64,000 nt of DNA from Sclerotinia nivalis (GCA_029531795.1 JAPEIS010000013.1:496001-560000); one strand, 5' to 3'. Positions 50,050-60,809 are shown, counted from the stretch's first letter. Numbers and translations are program-made. The notes: a model not told the origin generated them from the letters alone.

Positions 50050-51330
50050 ATTAATCTTTTTTTTGTTTGAGACTTTCTTTAACTGAATTGAATATAGAAA
50101 CAACCTTTTCTGACTCGATATAATCTTGTTATTATACCTGATTCAAATACTGTTAGCTTTGTACCCAATTATCAATATATCCTCTTCGAAATCCATTGCG
50201 ATTATTATTAAACCTATTAACATTTCGAAAAACCGGAACGACAATATACTGATCAAAAGCCGGATTAGTTGAGGTAACGGTATTACAATTGAAAAAGATA
50301 TTAACGAAAGCTTATTTGCCAGAAAGAAGATTATCATTGATATTATAAATAGTATAACAATCAATCTGAAAATAATTGATTTTATTATAATAATTATAAG
50401 AAATTGTAGGATTAAATTTCTTTTTTTTATTTTGTAGATCCTTTTTCTATTGTTCTTTTTGTTTCATTATATTAAGATTTATAGAATCATTATCAGCAAC
50501 AAATACTTTACCAGAATTTTTATTATAATATTTAGCATTACAAAGATTTTGATTCTAAATAGAGAATTTCTTTTACCAACCATTAATATCGTCGACTGTG
50601 TAGGGGTTCGAATCATTAATGATCAAAGTTCGAAAGGGGGCCGTAACCTTTTGCTTCATTGTATTAACAATCTCGCGATCAGACTTGTAGCAAAAGTTAG
50701 CAAAATGAAATAATATAGAGAAGAAAACCGAAAAGGATTCCTGTGAATCTATAGAAAGTTTATTGAATTTGAATAAGGCTTTTTTTTCGATATCTATAAA
50801 GATATATAATTTATTCAATTTGGTCAAAAACGAAATAATAGAATCAAAGCAAGTAAAATCATCAACGAATTTAATGATATCTGTAATACGCTTTTGTTGT
50901 ATTTAATTATCGAGAAGATTAATAGTATAATTAATCTTCTTTTATTCGAAAACAAAAAGCTGTAAATCGATTATCCAATAGAATTGCAAATCCAACTTCC
51001 AGGATTGATAGTTTTCTTGTTAGGCAAGAATATTAAATCTTTCGCTTTTAAAAACGGGCAGGTTCTTCTGAGTTTGGTGGAGAATGGTCGATTTCTAACT
51101 AATAGCAGTACCACCGATGTCCAATTGAGCTTGTTTGCTAACTAAAATGCAAAAAAACTCGATGTTTTCTGCTTTGAATTCTTCGATCTTATTTGTTTGA
51201 ATAACAATATAGGTAGTTTGAATAGTAAAGCGATTTTCGATAATAAAGAAAACATAATTCAAATAAACAATTTGTTCGTTAGGATTGATAACAAGATTTG
51301 GTATCACTGGAGTATTCAATTCTACTAGGA
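50050..51330 (-). pseudogene. B-3 gag (broken)
   Basis: N-terminal piece 51095-51319 (MNTPVIPNLVINPNEQIVYL) and middle piece 50573-50827 (LNKLYIFIDIEKKALFKF, NDSNPYTVDDINGW). Zinc-knuckle region at about 50370-50420 and Gln/Asn-rich tail at about 50100-50300, as in B-1 and B-2. Broken by stops and shifts. Confidence 0.78.
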
Positions 51331-51706
51331 TTTGTATAATAATAAACCATTAACCGAAGATTCGTTAGATTTCGATATGAATTCCTTCAATAGAAGTAAA
51401 AATCGTATTATTAGCAAATATAGAATTGAAAACCATTATAAAAAGAATTACAATTGCACAAAATAATCGATAAAGAATTTGTAATTACACAAAAGCAATC
51501 AAAAACAAATACAAAAGTTTACAAATAAATACAATCATATAAAAGCAATCAGGGATCAGAAACTACACAAAAGCAGATAAGAAATGCAATCGCACAAAAA
51601 CAGACGAATTACGATGACGCGAAAACAATCGAAAACAGATACAGAAACCTGCAAATGATTTAGCAAGACTAAATCACTTTGTAAAATAATAGAGTTTTTG
51701 AAAGGA

Positions 51707-51714
51707 TAGTACAA
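51707..51714 (-). promoter_or_regulatory. B-3 candidate self-primer binding site
   Basis: Minus-strand TTGTACTA, two bases after the LTR inner end at 51717. It is the unmutated form for family B: exact complement of the LTR motif TAGTACAA. Confidence 0.58.
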
Positions 51715-51716
51715 AT

Positions 51717-51879
51717 TATCATAGTAAAGGAAAAGATATATATAGATTTGATCTATTGTTGTACTACAAGGAAAAGAAGAAGGTCAAGGAGGTGATCTGA
51801 CTATATAGAAGTGAGTATATACATATGTGCCTAAGGCACACATGATCACGTGCAGGTGAAGGGAGATGAACCCGTAACA
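51717..51879 (-). repeat. B-3 5' LTR (163 bp)
   Basis: In + orientation starts TATCATAGTAAAGG (inner, mutated) and ends GATGAACCCGTAACA (outer, intact). Contains TATGTGCCTAAGGCACACATG. Confidence 0.92.
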
Positions 51880-52949
51880 CATCTACAAACAAATTCTATC
51901 GAATTAATATACAATCGAAAACTTCCTCTATCCATTTTAATACGATTAGTATTATATATAATATTAACTGAGAAATATAATTCAATTATTAACTGATTAT
52001 ATAAATACACAAACAAATTTCGTCAAATTTGTATACAATCGAAAATTCTCCTCAATTTACTCTTATACAATACCCGTTAGGATTTGGATCACCTCAAACA
52101 TCATTTTTGTCGCCACCATAATTATTATACTACGAAGGTGGGGGTAAGATAATTTACTTTCAGATCTTTTTTGGTTATATTATTCTTTTTCGAATATCAT
52201 TTCGATCTTCGAAATCTTATTGTATTGTTTGATTAATTCGATTATATTAATCACGAATTATCTGCAATATTATATACTTTCGAACAAAACATTATTACAA
52301 TACTATATAAAATTGGTGAAATTTGATTGTATATATACACTACACCAGTTAATTCGTTAATATTTATCAAAACCGATTATATCAATCAAATCGATCAATA
52401 CATTACAACTTACACTCATTTCTTCATATCAATACGATTAAAATGAATCAATTTTATTTAAATAATCAATATTCGGAGCGATCAATATGATCAATAGATC
52501 AATCTTATCGACGTAATCGTGAAATGGTCAATTTAATCAAATTTGGTCAATTTGATCAATTTGATCAATATAGTCAATTAATCGATCAAATTGAATTATA
52601 TTACCAATTTCAATCGGAATCGTTCGAAATCGATACTTATACATTATCAAGACCTATACTCTATATCTGATCAATCATTACTTTTTATAATCTTTCCTTA
52701 TTATTACAAATCGATTCTCGATCTAGGGGATATATTATAAATAATCATATATTATCTAAATCATATATAAATAATCTATAATCAATACATCATCGTATAA
52801 TCATTATACTCTTTCTTACGTCATTTATATTATACGATTATCGTATATTTTCTTATATTATTCGTATTCAAGCTATTCTAAATCCTTAATTATCCTTACA
52901 ATTAATCAAGATAATCCTAATATAATATCATTAGAAATCATACCTCAAT
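51880..52949 (+). mobile_element. E-2: copia 3' region and first part of its 3' LTR
   Basis: Plus strand, homologous to E-1 from about 35938 to 36764 (shared caaattt.gt.aaatttgtatac, TTGATCAATTTGATCAAT runs and the ATTCTCGATCTAGGGGA purine tract at about 52714-52730). The 3' LTR starts at about 52733 and is cut at 52949 by A-3; it resumes at 60369. The left side is lost at the insertion of B-3. This LTR has drifted from E-1, so E-2 is an older or different subfamily. Confidence 0.82.
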
Positions 52950-53204
52950 TGTGACGATCCTGTTATTCTATTATGCCATAAATGCCTTAGGCCATTCTTT
53001 CGGCTTTTGGTCCCCTCCGAAGGGACCAAAATGCCTCAGGTTATTATTTCATTTATTTCACCCTGTATTCGCTTAGGGCTTTGATCCCCTTCGAAAGGAT
53101 TATAAAAAGCTCAACTCTATTATATTTGGTGTAGTAGTTTGTTATTCTCTAGTATAGATTAATTGATTCATTCTATTATACTTTGAATTAAGATTATCGT
53201 TATA
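52950..53204 (+). repeat. A-3 5' LTR (255 bp)
   Basis: Begins TGTGACGATCC and ends ATCGTTATA. It differs from the 3' copy by about two dozen substitutions, all transitions on my reading, clustered toward the inner end. Holds a hairpin TTTTGGTCCC (53005-53014) with GGGACCAAAA (53022-53031), a GCCTTAGGC core at about 52984 and a TATA box. Confidence 0.95.
53101..53145 (+). promoter_or_regulatory. A-3 LTR core promoter and probable transcript start
   Basis: TATAAAAAG at 53101-53109, then AGTTTGTTAT at 53136-53145, about 35 bp downstream, where initiation would be expected. The complement of this 10-mer is the proposed primer-binding site at 53207. The start is inferred from spacing only. Confidence 0.6.
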
Positions 53205-53206
53205 TT

Positions 53207-53216
53207 ATAATAAACT
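53207..53216 (+). promoter_or_regulatory. A-3 candidate self-primer binding site
   Basis: ATAATAAACT, two bases after the LTR; ancestral ATAACAAACT is inferred by comparison with ATAACAAATT in A-1 and A-2. Complementary to AGTTTGTTAT at 53136-53145. No TGG start, so no standard tRNA 3'-end priming. Confidence 0.62.
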
Positions 53217-53399
53217 CATTAGCACTTTTGAGAAGGACAGAATATCCCCTAGGAAAGCTATAATATCCTTTGAGAAAGCTAGAATATCTAATTAATTATA
53301 TTTATCGAGATCATTGAATTAACAAAACTCTTTATATATATCCGATTGATCTTTCCGAATTTTCATCAATATTATTGTTATATTTATTTGTTCAAGAAA

Positions 53400-54678
53400 A
53401 CCTTATATATCTTTGCTCACTACTGTTGAATCTGTTGCAACAGAATTACAAATTCAAATCGAATAAACTAAATAAAAGGAAGATTCTAGATTTGATACAA
53501 AAATCGACGAAACAGCAACTATAAGTCCGCCTTCGTATCTACCAATTCGAAGAGAATCAATTCCTTTTGTAACCGGAACGACAAATCTTCAAAACCTACA
53601 AAAAGAAAACCACGAAATCCGAACTCAAAACTAGATCATATTAGAACAATTGGATTAGATTTATTTCGCTCTAGTTAGCTTTTTACAAAAAAGATTTCTT
53701 AATATAGACGACAATAGACCTTTCTTTCATTCTCGAATATGACAATAGTATTCTCGATAGATTAAAGATCCTGATATTGTTATACCTAACAAAAAAGGTT
53801 TTATAATAAAAAGAAGATCAATATCTACAATATTTCTTTATGGAAGATTTAGTACAAAAGTAAAAGACCCTGAATTCTTTAGCAATGAAATCAACCCTTC
53901 CTTCGAATTATAGAGACTCCTTGTAAAAGGAAAACTTTTGGATAATGTAAATCATTATTTGAACGAGGGTACGAAAGTTCGTACTATCTTCCAATGGACT
54001 ACTAATGATATACAACGGCATTTGAAGCCGAAAATGATCCGAAAGGAGTTTGCTATATATCAAAGCGTTTTGGATTACCTTGACGTTATTTATCTTACAT
54101 CTAATCGACAAGAACTAGTTATGAACGAATTCCGATTCCTACAAATGAGAACTATGATTTTCTATCAATTCTATACACAATTCTTGGAATTCATAGCAGA
54201 AGTCGACCAATCAGAAGACTCCTTTCGAAAAGAACTCACTTCGAAGTTTTCCTTCTTACTGAGAGTTGCAACAGTAACCATTATGGATCTTTACCCCGAT
54301 TTTCAGGGTTACATGAATCACCTAACAAACGTAAATACAAGGATGTATATTGTGAATCAGAAATATACCACAATAACCAGGAATCTTGATCGAAAAGCTT
54401 CCTTGCTTGACAATCGCATTAGGAGTTTCACCCCCTTGTATAACAATGCCAAGCTAGAATATATGGGAAGGGAAAAATCAGCCGCCTTTGGCTTCATACC
54501 GAATTTCAAGTCTCACCCTTTTGCTTTATCCTTTACTTGCTTCAAATACAAGACCCCTAATTGAACCAAGGACTATATTTGTCCCTTTAGCATCTATAAG
54601 ATTGATACAGCCTTCGAAGACAAGGAAACCCTTTCAGAACTTCCTGATTCCGATTCATATAAGTCGGGAAAGGACTAA
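53400..54678 (+). pseudogene. A-3 gag (few stops)
   Basis: One frame runs from about 53400 to the TAA at 54676-54678 with a handful of in-frame stops, most at positions that would be Gln or Trp. The longest open part is 53938-54564 (208 codons): NHYLNEGTKVRTIFQW, then RKEFAIYQSVLDYLDVIYL, FRFLQMRTMIFYQFYTQFLE and VNQKYTTITRN. This is an all-helical capsid-like segment typical of Ty3/gypsy gag. No zinc knuckle is seen after it; the tail is acidic (LPDSDSYKSGKD). The start codon is uncertain. Pol follows in another frame. Confidence 0.85.
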
Positions 54679-54779
54679 TCCTTGGGAAAGTCTTCTTTTA
54701 AGGTTATCAATATGATTTCAAACATATTGATCTTCGGAGTCTTATAAGTAGCGATAGCTTTCTACTTTTTTGTCATCTT

Positions 54780-57700
54780 TTAGTTTATAGTTTTTAAGTC
54801 CGGTCTTCTATATTGGTGGATATCGGTGTATTTGTTTATTTGTTTATTAATATTTGTTTTGTATATCAACTTTCTTGATATATTAGTGTCCCTATTACTC
54901 TTTTGAACAATCCTATCCCTATTCAAGGATACAACAGCCGGCAAAGTGTTGTTGTTATTTATTCTATTCGTTTGACGTTTCGATTGAATGGTAGAATCTT
55001 CTTTCAAGTCTCTTTCTTATTAATTGATATAAAAAAGGATATCATCATTGGAGATCTATAGTTTAAAGCTTATAATGTAATATCTAGATCCTTTAATTAC
55101 CAATTAGTATAGTTAAAGGATTTACTATTAATTCTATACTTTTCAAGAGATATAATCATCTTCAGAAAATCTCTTTCAATCTTCAAGCTATTATCCAATT
55201 CCGAATTTGAAAAAGATATATGATGATGTGATGCTTTTTTCGAAGTCGATCATCTAAAACCCTTTCTTTCTTTAGCTAAATTCATTATTAAGTACGAATG
55301 GGATTTACGTATTAGCTTTTGATAGATGGAAAAGGAATTCCAGGAAAGTTCATCTGTCGAACGAAATTTGCTCCCCTCTGTAGGGACCAAAACCGAGAAT
55401 TTGCTTCTCTTCGCGGGGACCAAACCAACTAATCGCTTTGTACTCTTAAATGAGCTGTTTTCCGAACACTATCAATCAATCTATCTCTTACAGATCGTTA
55501 TCGATATCATTGCGATCCTCGTTGAAGCTTTCAAAATGTATAGTCGTTGTTGTGATAATACCATCTTTTCCATTAGCATTTATGAAATCAATATAGTGTT
55601 AGAAGATCGAATGCGGAATTCGAGCGACGAAGAGCTTCAGGAATTGATCCAAAGAGTCCTTTAGGCTTATTATGAGTATTTTGAAGTTTTTTCTAAAAAG
55701 GAATCAAATAAATTGTCACAATATATTATATATGATTATAAAATCGAAATTCCCTTCGATATACAATTCAGGACTAACTCGATATATAATATATCTTTGA
55801 AGGAATTATTAGTTGTGAAAGAATATTTGATAGATAATCTGAAAAAGGGTTTTATCGAAGTTAGTTTCTTTTCTTTCGTTGTATTTGTATTTTTCGTTTT
55901 CAAGCTAAATGGTGGCTTACGTTTCTATATCGATTTCCGATGCTTTAATATGCTTACTAAAAGAGACGAATACCCTTTGCCCTTAATCGATGAAACGTTA
56001 GTATGTATATCGAAATCGAAAATCTTTACGAAGCTGGATATCCGGCAAGCATTCTATCGAATTCGTATACACCCTGATTCTGAAGATTTAATTATATTCC
56101 GAACCCGATACAGAACTTATAAATATAAAGTCTTACCCTTTGGATTAATCAATGGTTTTGTTACTTATCAGTGTTATATGAACGATATTCTTTTCGATCT
56201 TTTGGATGTAATATGTATGGCTTATCTAGACGACATTCTGATTTACTCTGAAAACGAATCAGAGCACGAATTGTATGTGTTATAGGTCCTTAATCGTCTC
56301 CGAAAAGCTGGTCTATAGGTTGATATCAACAAATATGAATTCAATATTAAAAGGACTAAATACCTTGGTTTTATTATCTCCATAGAAGAAGTGGAAATCG
56401 ATCTATAAAAAATCGAAGTCATAAAAGAATGGAAAGCCTCTACAAACGTTAAAGAAGTACAATCCTTTTTAGGGTTTTGTAACTTTTACAGATGTTTTAT
56501 ACAAGATTTCGAATGAATTGCTTGCCCTTTAACTAATCTAACCAAAAAGGAAACTTCTTTTATATAGGACAACGTTTGCACTGCTGCTTTCAACCACTTT
56601 AAACAGGCTATACTTTAGACCTCTGTATTGAAGCATTACCAATCATATCTTCAGACTATGATTGAGACAGATGCTTCAAACGGTGTTATCGGCGGAGTGC
56701 TCTTTCAGTTATACAACGATAATCAATGGTATTCTATTGTTTTCTTTACCAAAACCATACTTTCGATTGAAATGAATTATACTATATTCGATAAAGAAAT
56801 ACTTGTTATTATCAAAGCTTTCAAAATCTGGAAAGCAGAACTTATAGGTTCTTTTTATTATATTAAAGTTATTACCGATTATAAAGCTTTGGAATATTTC
56901 ATAATCAAGAAAACCTTGAAATCAACGATAAGCAGGGTGATCTGAAACCTTAACAAACTTTTGATTCGAAATATCATATCGATTGGGAGTCAATAATACT
57001 GCAACAGATGCTTTTAGCCGTTGTGATTAAGAAGTAGAAGCACAGGAAACAGTATATTTTGAATATCGTATTCAAACCCTACTTTCACCAAAAGTTCTTG
57101 ATAAAAGGATATTGGACGAACTCAATATGGAAGGGGGGGAGGTAACTGCGATCCTAGCTATTGAAGTAGAAGAACTTGATCTTGTAGACCATATCCTACA
57201 AACCAATTGTATATATCCTTCTGTACAATCAGAACGCAATTTGATTGTTAAACTGAAAAAAGGATATTCTATATGTAATAACTTATTATTCTATAAAGAC
57301 CGATTAGTTGTATCTGATATAGATGGTTTTTGTATTAGTTTTATAGAGAAAGTCTATATCCAAATCTCTTTAGTTCATTCTGGTAAAACCAAAACGAAAT
57401 TGATCATAAAAAAGCAGTATTTTTGGAAAGGAATGGCTGATTATATCGACCAGTACATCGACAATTGTACTACTTGCTACAATTATCATATCCCGAGAGA
57501 TCGAACGCTTGGTTTTTTGCATCTTTTGCTTATTCCTGTCCGATTATAGGTAGATGTATCAATAGATTTTAAATCATTTCTGAAGGATAAACATAAATAT
57601 AATAACGTTTTTGTAATTGTCGATAGGCTATCAAAGCAATTAATATGTATCCTTTGCTATTATATTATAACCACCCGGGAAATGGCTTTATTATACCTGA

Positions 57701-58690
57701 ACCATATCTACCATTGGAAAGGCGTCCCAACTATTATTACATTTGATAGAGATCTGTAATTCATTTTCAGCTTTTAAAACGAATTCATACGAATCCTAAA
57801 CATCAAATTAAAACTGTTTACAGTTTACCATTCTCAAATAGATAAACAAATCGAAATCATGAATCAGTATTTGGATCAACGATTCCGACTTTATATCAAT
57901 TACTATCAAGATAATTGATCGGAACTCTTGTATATAATGGATTACGTGCAATTCATTATACCCTACGAAAACTTAGGAATATCCTCTTTCAAGTTTCAAA
58001 ACGGATATTCTCTAATTACTTTCTTTGATTGGGATAGACTTCTTTCTAATACTTTTTATACAGTTACAGAAAAGTTGAATTATATTGATATATAGGCTTT
58101 CTTCAAATGTATGTATAAAACTTGGAAGATAGCTAAGGATATCCTTTCTAAAGTTTAACAAAAGAAGATAAAGGATATCGATCGCTATCGACAATTTATC
58201 GATTTCCAAATAGAAAACGAAATGTATATAACTACTAGAAACTTTACTACGGAAAGACCTAGTTGCAAATTCGATTTGCAAATAGCCGGATTATACCGTA
58301 TATTCGAAAAAGTCGGTTATTCGTATCGATTGGACCTTCCTGAAAGTATACAAGTCTATAAAGTCTTTTCTCTTGATAAACTACGAAAAGCTGCAAAAAA
58401 CCCAATTCCCGGATAACATATCGAACCTCCTCCACCTATTGTAGTAGCAACAGATACGGAATTCGAAGTGCAACAAATCCTAGTATCGAAACTCCTCTGC
58501 GGATAGGTTCGATATAAGGTAAAATGAATAGGATACAATAACGACCCTGTATGGTATTACTGTTTCAATGTTATATACACTCTGTATAAGATATAGGAGT
58601 TCTATATTTAATATTTTAAAACTGTAGGATCTTCTAATTACCTTTTTGAATAGATAAAAGCCTGGGAGAATAATAACAATGATTATAACG
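54780..58690 (+). pseudogene. A-3 pol polyprotein (stops and one frameshift)
   Basis: Retropepsin about 54820-55130 (VPITLLNNPIPIQGYNS, IRLTFRLNGRIFFQ, IIIGDL); the active-site DTG is not clear. Linker with two tandem LL-GTK/GTKPT peptide units (55365-55435). Reverse transcriptase 55640-56480: KLDIRQAFYRIRIHPDSEDL, LPFGLINGF and intact YLDDILIYSEN at about 56223. RNase H 56560-56960 with ETDASNGVIGGVLFQ. A frameshift of one base near 56937 moves the frame. Integrase 57100-58160: HSGKTKTKLI...CTTCYNYHIP zinc region, VFVIVDRLSKQ, VYHSQIDKQIEIMNQYLDQ with the catalytic Glu. Post-integrase module 58222-58416 and chromodomain 58455-58660 (EFEVQQILVSKLLCG, RYKVK-stop-IGY where KWIGY is expected). 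Chromodomains target integration to heterochromatin in relatives. Confidence 0.92.
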
Positions 58691-58699
58691 AATTCGCAG

Positions 58700-59091
58700 A
58701 TAGTAAATTTATGAATAGAATTACAAAACAGAATTATTTATTTATTCTTTTTTTTTTCGAAAAAAAGGTTGTATTTAAATTATAATTCACTTCAAAAAAT
58801 CATTTGTTGTTGTTTTTGCTTTTTCTGTTGTTTGTTTGTTTACTTTGATTTTTATTTCATTTCTTCTTTTTCCTTATTATTATTCTATTCAATATATAAT
58901 AACTATATTTCCATCAAACCGATTCAACTCATTAAAAAATATCTTTTTCATTATAAATTTTCTAGGAAGTTTATTCAATTCGTTTCGAAGAATTGTTGCG
59001 GTTTCGTTTTCAAACAATCCCGTCGACGATTACTTCTTTTTTTCTATCTTTTCCTTTTCGAGACTTGCTATATTTTCTCTTATAATAGAAA
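58700..59091 (+). other. A-3 spacer between chromodomain and third open frame
   Basis: About 390 bp, T-rich. An open frame (58836-59267) encodes mostly Phe, Ile and Ser and overlaps the third open frame in another phase; it is probably a composition artefact. The part up to about 59015 is also present in A-2 (minus strand, about 5090-5300). Confidence 0.5.
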
Positions 59092-60081
59092 ATGCTAACC
59101 GCCTTTCTTCTAAACGAAACAAGAACTCCCAAATAATCACATCTCCGAATAGTGAAAAAAATATATTTCTTCAATGTTATCGACTTTATCGAAAATCACC
59201 CAAACATACCTATCACCGATACGGTACAAATAGTCGATATAGCCAAAACACAAGCTGTACAAGCTGATATCGGTCTCGAAGATTTTGCCCATCGCCTCGA
59301 TGTATTCGAAAGAACGAAACAATTTTATAAACAGTTGAATATAACAAAAAAGGATACGAACGAAAAGCATACGAAATTCATCGAAATAGCTGGTAAAGGT
59401 AAATACGCGAAACTCGATATCGGATTTTTGCAGAAAAGGCTAACTATTTGTATTCAAAGCAGAACGTTAGCTTTAAAGTTGTTTATTGAGATTCATCCAA
59501 AATGACAAACGAATACTATTTTTGCATCCAAACTCGTCTGCATTGTAATTACAACGATTAGCGATATTAATATATACTGAACCCTAAATACTACTGTCAT
59601 CGAGTGTTTTCAGCAGTACGATCACGAAAATGGGAATAATGGAAATCGAATTCCGGAATCCGTTACGATTGATATAAAGCATACACAAGCACTTGTCAAT
59701 TCCAAAAATAACATCCCTTACCCCTTCTGTACCCTTTTCTTTATAAAAAATAAAGAACTTACCATACTGTCTTGTAGCCTCCTCGGAAAATACAAAGAAG
59801 GAAAAATTAATACTACATCAAACCGATTCGACAATGAACCTCTTTGTTATCACGATACCACTACATTGGATATAGTATTCGATATACCGGGTCATACACA
59901 TGAAACCAGGCAATCCGCGAAAACCCCTTCAACTCCGATAAAAAAGGCCTTCGTAGAGCCTATCGAAATCGAAAGCAACAACAACAATTCCATCCCCAAC
60001 ACACTACAAAAGAAGAGAAAAACTATATTGGTAAAACAAGAATCTGTTTCGCCGATACGAAAGGTTAGGAAGAAGGCTTGA
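59092..60081 (+). pseudogene. A-3 third open frame downstream of pol, unknown function
   Basis: A single frame of 329 codons from ATG 59092 to TGA 60079-60081, with only three internal stops (TAA 59134, TGA 59503, TGA 59578). The N-terminal half has FENHPNIPI-like and VQADIGLEDFAHRLDVFERT segments and looks helical. The middle has HTQALVNSKNNIPYPFCTLF and a LLGKYKEGK motif. The C-terminus is low-complexity and basic (IPNTLQKKRKTILVKQE, SPIRKVRKKA), resembling a nuclear localisation signal. I recognise no domain. It lies where some LTR elements carry extra genes such as env, but there is no signal peptide or clear membrane segment. A-2 lacks about 1 kb here, keeping only a remnant of the C-terminal PIRKV end next to the polypurine tract. 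It may be an acquired gene or an original third gene lost from A-2. Confidence 0.6.
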
Positions 60082-60092
60082 GGGCAAACCTG

Positions 60093-60113
60093 TTTTCTTT
60101 GAGGGGGGGGTGA
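60093..60113 (+). promoter_or_regulatory. A-3 polypurine tract
   Basis: TTTCTTTGAGGGGGGGGTGA directly before the 3' LTR, the plus-strand primer of LTR retrotransposons. A-2 has the same feature as CACCCCTCCCTC on the + strand at 4912. Confidence 0.85.
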
Positions 60114-60368
60114 TGTGACGATCCTGTTATTCTATTATACCATAAATGCCTTAAGCCATTCTTTCGGCTTTTGGTCCCCTTCGAAGGGACCAAAATGCCT
60201 CAGGTTATTATTTCATTTATTTCACCCTGTATTCGCTTAGGGCTTTGGTCCCCTCCGAGGGGATCATAAAAGGCTCAACTCTATTGTATTTGGTACGGTA
60301 GTTTGTTATTCTCTAGTATAGATTAATTGATTCATTCTATCATGCCTTGAATTAAGACCATCGTCACA
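60114..60368 (+). repeat. A-3 3' LTR (255 bp)
   Basis: TGTGACGATCC to CATCGTCACA, perfect 7-bp inverted ends. Two hairpins, TTTTGGTCCC/GGGACCAAAA at about 60169-60195 and GGTCCCCTCCGAGGGGATC at about 60247. Outer end unmutated. Confidence 0.95.
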
Positions 60369-60594
60369 TTAATAACATATCTTATCAACTAAATAACGAG
60401 AATCTAATCTATATATACAACCCTCGATTGATAGGATCAAAGACAAATCATTCAAGAAATTCTCATTCAATTAAATATTTAACTCATCTGCAAAATATTT
60501 GAAACTCTATTAGTGATAATAGCTAGCTATTGTCTCTATTATTCTGTTTGTCTTAAAAATCGTAGGTCGATTTTTTTATCATTGTTATCGTATT

Positions 60595-60714
60595 GTATAA
60601 GTTTATTGTCCCTGATATTATATTATATAAATCTATTATCTCTATTGTTATATTATATAAATCTATTATCCTTATTATCATATCATATAAGTCTATTATC
60701 CCTGTTATCCTGAT
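60595..60714. repeat. Tandem repeat, 30 bp x 4
   Basis: Units at 60595, 60625, 60655 and 60685 with consensus ATATAAATCTATTATC plus a variable TNTTGTTATATT end. Confidence 0.85.
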
Positions 60715-60809
60715 ATTGTCCCGATATTATCCCGATATTGTCCCGATATTGTCCCGATATTATCCCGATATTGTCCCGATATTGTCCCGATATTTTCCCG
60801 ATATTATTC
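60711..60809. repeat. Tandem repeat, 11 bp x 9
   Basis: CGATATTGTCC repeated nine times in phase from 60711 to 60809, with G/A/T variation at one position. Overlaps the last 30-bp unit by four bases and probably arose from its CCTGTTATCC end. Confidence 0.9.

Larger units (their letters stand above)
48288..51879 (-). mobile_element. B-3: Ty3/gypsy chromovirus, 5' half only
   Basis: Minus-strand member of family B with an intact 5' LTR (51717-51879), gag, protease and the start of reverse transcriptase. It stops abruptly at about 48288, inside the KIYTKLD block just before the first catalytic Asp region; B-2 shows the same sequence at 43470-43490 and continues. The break joins the right arm of the inverted repeat. 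It is inserted in E-2, whose sequence begins directly at 51880. The far end and second target duplication are missing. Confidence 0.9.
52950..60368 (+). mobile_element. A-3: Ty3/gypsy chromovirus, full length, best preserved
   Basis: Plus-strand element of 7419 bp with 255-bp LTRs at both ends. Flanks are tcaat (52945-52949) and ttaat (60369-60373), a target duplication with one C to T change in a CA context. Order: gag, protease, reverse transcriptase, RNase H, integrase, chromodomain, then an extra open frame before the polypurine tract. Inserted in the 3' LTR of E-2. Less AT-rich than A-1 and A-2, hence the youngest copy of A, yet still carrying stops and a frameshift. Confidence 0.95.

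Noticed and set aside
58836..59267. 143-codon frame with hydrophobic N-terminus in A-3 (env-like candidate)
   Set aside because: Phe/Ile content follows from T-rich DNA, and it overlaps the better supported third frame in another phase. No signal-peptide cleavage site or fusion-type motif is visible.
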